Positions 20,741 through 23,624 of a DNA stretch of 23,624 bases are shown piece by piece (position 1 is the first letter of the stretch; each line of letters begins with the position of its first letter). The notes under the pieces are model-generated. The model was not told where the DNA came from, searched no databases, and worked only from the letters and a program-made list of their open reading frames with translations. The position numbers were made by a program, and so were the translations under genes. The DNA lies in assembly GCA_034665745.1 (NCBI GenBank), contig JAXDJJ010000009.1:1-23624 (forward strand). Direction: 5' to 3'. The DNA comes from JAXDJJ01 sp034665745 (GTDB taxonomy: Bacteria > Actinomycetota > CADDZG01 > WHSQ01).

Positions 20741-21717
20741 GACATCATGTCGCGCAGCCGCGCGCCTACCTCTTCGATCGGGTGGGCCGCCTGAAGACGA
20801 CGCTCGGCGTCGAGGACCGGGGTCCCGGCCTTGTTCTCGAGCACCCACTCGCGTGCGAACTCACCAGAGCGGATGTCGGCGAGGATCTGACGCATGCGAT
20901 CTTGCGTCGCATCGTCGACAACCTTCTTGCCGCGGGTGAGGTCCCCGTACTCCGCGGTATCCGAGATCGCATGGCGCATCCCCTTGAAGCCGCCCTCGTA
21001 TAGAAGGTCGACGATCAGCTTGAGCTCGTGGAGGCACTCGAAGTACGCGATCTCTTCCTGGTAGCCGGCCTCGACGAGGGTCTCCCACCCTGCCTGGATA
21101 AGTCGAGACACCCCACCGCATAGGACCGCTTGCTCACCGAACAGATCCGTCTCGGTCTCTTCGGCGAACGTCGTCTCGATGACTCCGGCGCGGGTGCAAC
21201 CGATGCCCTTCGCATAAGCGAGGGCTAGGGCTTCAGCATTCCCGCTCGCGTCGTGATGGATCGCGAGCAATCCCGGCGTGCCGCTGCCGCTTTCGTAGGT
21301 GCGGCGAACGAGGGGGCCCGGAGCCTTCGGAGCGATCATGATCACGTCGTTGTCTTCCGGCGCGCGGATCTGTCCAAAGTGGATGTTGAACCCGTGCGCG
21401 AACAGCAGTGCGGCCCCCGGGCGGAGGTTGGGCTCGACCGAATCGCGGTACACATCGGCTTGATGCTGGTCGGGAACGAGCATCGCTATCAGCTGCGCGT
21501 CGGCGCACGCCTCGTTCATGCTGGCCGCCTCGAGTCCGTCCGCCTTGACGACGTCCCACGTGGGCGAGTCCTTCCGAAGTCCAACGACGACATCGAGCCC
21601 TGAATCCTTCAGGTTGAGGGCATGGGCCCGGCCCTGAGCGCCGTAGCCGAGCACCGCGATCCGCTTCCCTTCGAGCGGGCCGAACGAAGAATCGGAGTCG
21701 TAATAGATCTTGGGCAT
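20731..21717 (-). CDS. ilvC: Ketol-acid reductoisomerase, class I
   Basis: A 328-residue class I enzyme that isomerises and reduces acetolactate or acetohydroxybutyrate with NADPH and Mg2+. The Rossmann motif is VLGYGAQGRAHALNLKDSG (22-40), followed by the LRKDSPTW loop (47-54) that suits NADPH. The metal ligands D191 and E195 (ETDLFGEQ) and E227 and E231 (FECLHE) are at the textbook positions for this class. The ATG at 21715-21717 has a strong AGGAGG five bases upstream. It lies between ilvN and leuA in the operon. Confidence 0.98.
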   Translation of the reverse strand: MPKIYYDSDSSFGPLEGKRIAVLGYGAQGRAHALNLKDSGLDVVVGLRKDSPTWDVVKADGLEAASMNEACADAQLIAMLVPDQHQADVYRDSVEPNLRPGAALLFAHGFNIHFGQIRAPEDNDVIMIAPKAPGPLVRRTYESGSGTPGLLAIHHDASGNAEALALAYAKGIGCTRAGVIETTFAEETETDLFGEQAVLCGGVSRLIQAGWETLVEAGYQEEIAYFECLHELKLIVDLLYEGGFKGMRHAISDTAEYGDLTRGKKVVDDATQDRMRQILADIRSGEFAREWVLENKAGTPVLDAERRLQAAHPIEEVGARLRDMMSWL

Positions 21718-21721
21718 GACT

Positions 21722-21728
21722 ACCTCCT
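21722..21728 (-). promoter_or_regulatory. Ribosome binding site of ilvC overlapping the ilvN stop
   Basis: On the minus strand AGGAGGT sits five bases before the ilvC ATG. Its first two bases are also the last two bases of the ilvN TAG stop codon, so ribosomes finishing ilvN release directly on the ilvC ribosome site. This is a translational coupling arrangement. Confidence 0.75.
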
Positions 21729-22257
21729 AGGACGCAGCTGAGTTGGGCACGGGCATGAGAACGGGGGGCTTGAGACCTATGGCGCCGCGCGCAAGCGCGA
21801 TGCGGCCGGTCCGGACCATCTCGACGATGCCGTACGGACGCAGGATCTCCTCGAGTGCAAGGATCTTCTCGGGTGCACCGGTTGCTTCGATCGTCAACGC
21901 ATCCGGATCGACGTCGAGAACCTTGGCACGGAAGATCTCTGCGATCTCGAGCACCTCGGCCCGCTTGCCGGCCCCGACCCCTACTTTGATCATCGCAAGT
22001 TCTCTCTCGACCGAGTCGTCGTGCGGTAGTTCCGAGATCTTCAACACGTTGATGAGCTTGTCGAGCTGCTTCGTTATCTGGTCCAGGGGCTTGCCAGCAG
22101 CGGAGCACACGATCGTCATCCGCGAGACGGACGGTTCCTCGGTCTCGCCCACCGCCAAGGAGTCGATGTTGAACCCGCGCCGGGCGAAGAGTCCCGATAC
22201 GCGGGCCAGGACACCGGGCTTGTTCTCGACGAGGACCGACAGGATGTGCTGGGTCAT
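21727..22257 (-). CDS. ilvN: Acetolactate synthase small (regulatory) subunit
   Basis: A 176-residue regulatory subunit. An N-terminal ACT domain (about 3-75) opens HILSVLVENKPGVLARVSGLF, with GFNIDSLAVG next, the valine-binding region. The C-terminal domain (about 85-160) activates the catalytic subunit. It binds the ilvB product and gives feedback inhibition by valine. The ATG at 22255-22257 overlaps the ilvB stop as ATGA. A longer in-frame reading overlaps ilvB in another frame and is rejected. Confidence 0.96.
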   Translation of the reverse strand: MTQHILSVLVENKPGVLARVSGLFARRGFNIDSLAVGETEEPSVSRMTIVCSAAGKPLDQITKQLDKLINVLKISELPHDDSVERELAMIKVGVGAGKRAEVLEIAEIFRAKVLDVDPDALTIEATGAPEKILALEEILRPYGIVEMVRTGRIALARGAIGLKPPVLMPVPNSAAS

Positions 22258-23624
22258 CCGACCTCCCGTCCCATGCCACCGAATGCGAAGTCCGAACCAT
22301 CCTCGACGTAAGCAGCGGCAACCGGCCTGGCGCCGTTCGGCCCGACGATGATGTCGTCGTTGGAAGCGCCCGCGGGGACGATCGGGAAACACATCTCGCC
22401 TTCATCAACCCTGAAGTCGATGACGCAGGGACGGTCATCGATGCCAAGGGCCTTGTCGACGATGTTGTCGACATCCTCTGGGTTCGATGCGCGCAAGCCG
22501 ACCGCTCCATACGCTTCGGCGAGCCGCACGTAGTCGGGGGCATCCTGCGGAAGGTGCACCTGAGAGTAGCGCTCGTCGTAGAACAGCTCTTGCCACTGAC
22601 GAACCATGCCGAGATGCGAGTTGTTGAGGATCGCAACCGTGAACGGGATCTTCTCGATCGATGCGGTAGCGAGTTCCTGCGCGGTCATCTGGAAGCAACC
22701 ATCGCCATCGATGCAGACGACACGCTCGTTCGGTCGTCCAACCTTCGCACCGAGCGCAGCAGGAACACCGAAGCCCATGGTGCCGAGACCACCGGAACTG
22801 ATGAACGAGTAAGGGCGGTTACAACGCATCAATTGCGAGGCCCACATCTGGTGTTGGCCCACCCCGGTGACGACGATCGCGTCCCCAGCCGTTGCACGGT
22901 CGAAACTTTCGACGACCGCCTGCGGCTTGATGGGTCCATCCATGTCCTGGTCGTGCGTCAAGGGGTTGGCGCGTGCCCACGACCGAACCTGGTTCCACCA
23001 CTTTGAGATGTCGGTAGGCCCAGATGCCGAGTTGTCACGCAACACCTCTCTGGCTAGTTCCTCGAGGATCGGTTTCGCATCGCCGACGATCGGGACATCA
23101 ACGGCGCGGTTCTTGCCGATCTCGGCAGGGTCGACGTCGGCGTGGATCACCTTGGCGTCCGGAGCGAACGTGGACAGCTGACCGGTCACGCGATCGTCGA
23201 ATCGTGCACACATCGTGATCAACAGATCGGAGCGCTGCATCGCGGTGACCGCGGCATAGTTCCCGTGCATGCCCGGCATGCCGAGGCACAGGGGGTGGTT
23301 GTCGGGGAAGGCTCCCCGAGCCATCAGAGTGGTGACGACCGGTGCCCCGATCGCTTCCGCGAGCTTCAGGAGCTCTTCAGCTGCACGTGCCTTGAGCACA
23401 CCACCGCCGACATAAAGAACAGGACGCTGCGCGGTGCGGATAAGGGCTGCTGCTGCTCGGATCTGGCGGGGGTTCGGCCGCGTCGTCGGCCGGTAGCCGG
23501 GAAGATCCAAACGTTCCGGCCATTCGAATCCCGTCTGGGCCTGGAGGACATCTTTGGGGATGTCGACCAGCACAGGACCCGGCCGGCCCGTCGAGGCGAT
23601 GTGGAACGCCTCGGCGATCGCCAT
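22254..23624 (-). CDS. ilvB: Acetolactate synthase large subunit, 5' end outside window
   Basis: The visible 456 residues cover the end of the N-terminal pyrimidine domain (IASTGRPGPVLVDIPKDV), the central FAD-binding domain (VLYVGGGVLKA onward) and the C-terminal thiamine diphosphate domain. The ThDP motif starts GDGCFQMTAQELAT and ends in the NN pair 29 residues after the first G (ILNNSHLGMVRQWQ). Family members are about 560-620 residues, so about 110-160 residues lie beyond the right edge, and the ATG at 23622-23624 is internal rather than the real start. The enzyme makes acetolactate and acetohydroxybutyrate, the first shared step of valine, leucine and isoleucine synthesis. It is the first visible gene of the operon. 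Confidence 0.97.
   Translation of the reverse strand: MAIAEAFHIASTGRPGPVLVDIPKDVLQAQTGFEWPERLDLPGYRPTTRPNPRQIRAAAALIRTAQRPVLYVGGGVLKARAAEELLKLAEAIGAPVVTTLMARGAFPDNHPLCLGMPGMHGNYAAVTAMQRSDLLITMCARFDDRVTGQLSTFAPDAKVIHADVDPAEIGKNRAVDVPIVGDAKPILEELAREVLRDNSASGPTDISKWWNQVRSWARANPLTHDQDMDGPIKPQAVVESFDRATAGDAIVVTGVGQHQMWASQLMRCNRPYSFISSGGLGTMGFGVPAALGAKVGRPNERVVCIDGDGCFQMTAQELATASIEKIPFTVAILNNSHLGMVRQWQELFYDERYSQVHLPQDAPDYVRLAEAYGAVGLRASNPEDVDNIVDKALGIDDRPCVIDFRVDEGEMCFPIVPAGASNDDIIVGPNGARPVAAAYVEDGSDFAFGGMGREVG

Noticed and set aside
21233..22636. 467-codon minus-strand frame across ilvC, ilvN and ilvB
   Set aside because: It crosses three real genes in another frame and is a low-complexity Arg-rich product typical of GC-rich shadows.
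1..23624. Defence island, CRISPR, prophage or mobile element
   Set aside because: No direct-repeat array, integrase, transposase, terminal repeats or known defence domain was found; gene content is metabolic and regulatory.

Overview
The window reads as chromosomal DNA from a high-GC bacterium, most likely an uncultured actinobacterium. The grounds are frequent GTG/TTG starts, 1-10 nt gene overlaps, promoters set almost on the start codon, two proteins of F420-linked families (positions 1-539 and 9146-9541), and an actinobacterial-style XRE-TPR regulator. I cannot name the species or class. There is almost no non-coding DNA. I saw no tRNA, rRNA, CRISPR array, insertion sequence or phage gene, and no gene-free stretch longer than about 155 bases.

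Layout. (1) 1-2654: the 5' part of an LLM-family oxidoreductase (-), a pterin-4a-carbinolamine dehydratase (+), then nth-ispH (-). (2) 2655-5848: a phenylacetyl-CoA epoxidase operon, paaR-paaA-paaB-paaC-paaD (+), with a palindromic operator in front of it and no paaE reductase. (3) 5835-11027 (-): an aldehyde dehydrogenase, a PPOX-fold flavin/F420-type protein, and a 1073-residue protein carrying four GAF domains, a GGDEF domain and an HD-GYP domain. (4) 11116-12684 (+): a membrane-anchored putative zinc metalloprotease. (5) 12693-15301: a regulatory island with a single-domain response regulator and an XRE-TPR regulator (-), then divergently a 35-residue secreted-peptide-like ORF and a DUF5317-like membrane protein (+). 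(6) 15290-23624 (-): a tightly packed operon ilvB-ilvN-ilvC-leuA-leuC-leuD-leuB, then a stand-alone LeuA/CimA-type regulatory domain and pheA.

How the genes fit together. Block 6 makes valine, isoleucine and leucine, and its last gene feeds phenylalanine synthesis. Block 2 begins aerobic phenylacetate breakdown. The aldehyde dehydrogenase could feed phenylacetate into it, but nothing in the sequence proves that.

The most novel part is block 5. An HTH plus TPR-repeat regulator faces a tiny gene whose product looks like a signal peptide followed by a Trp/Pro-rich 12-residue tail. Between them lie four copies of a [GT]TAACT element, two of which form a perfect palindrome. This resembles the receptor/propeptide arrangement of RRNPP quorum sensing known mainly from Firmicutes, here with a five-TM protein and a response regulator alongside. 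Also notable are an unusually short LeuB next to an orphan regulatory domain, and a paa operator that fits the PaaR consensus I remember from Thermus.
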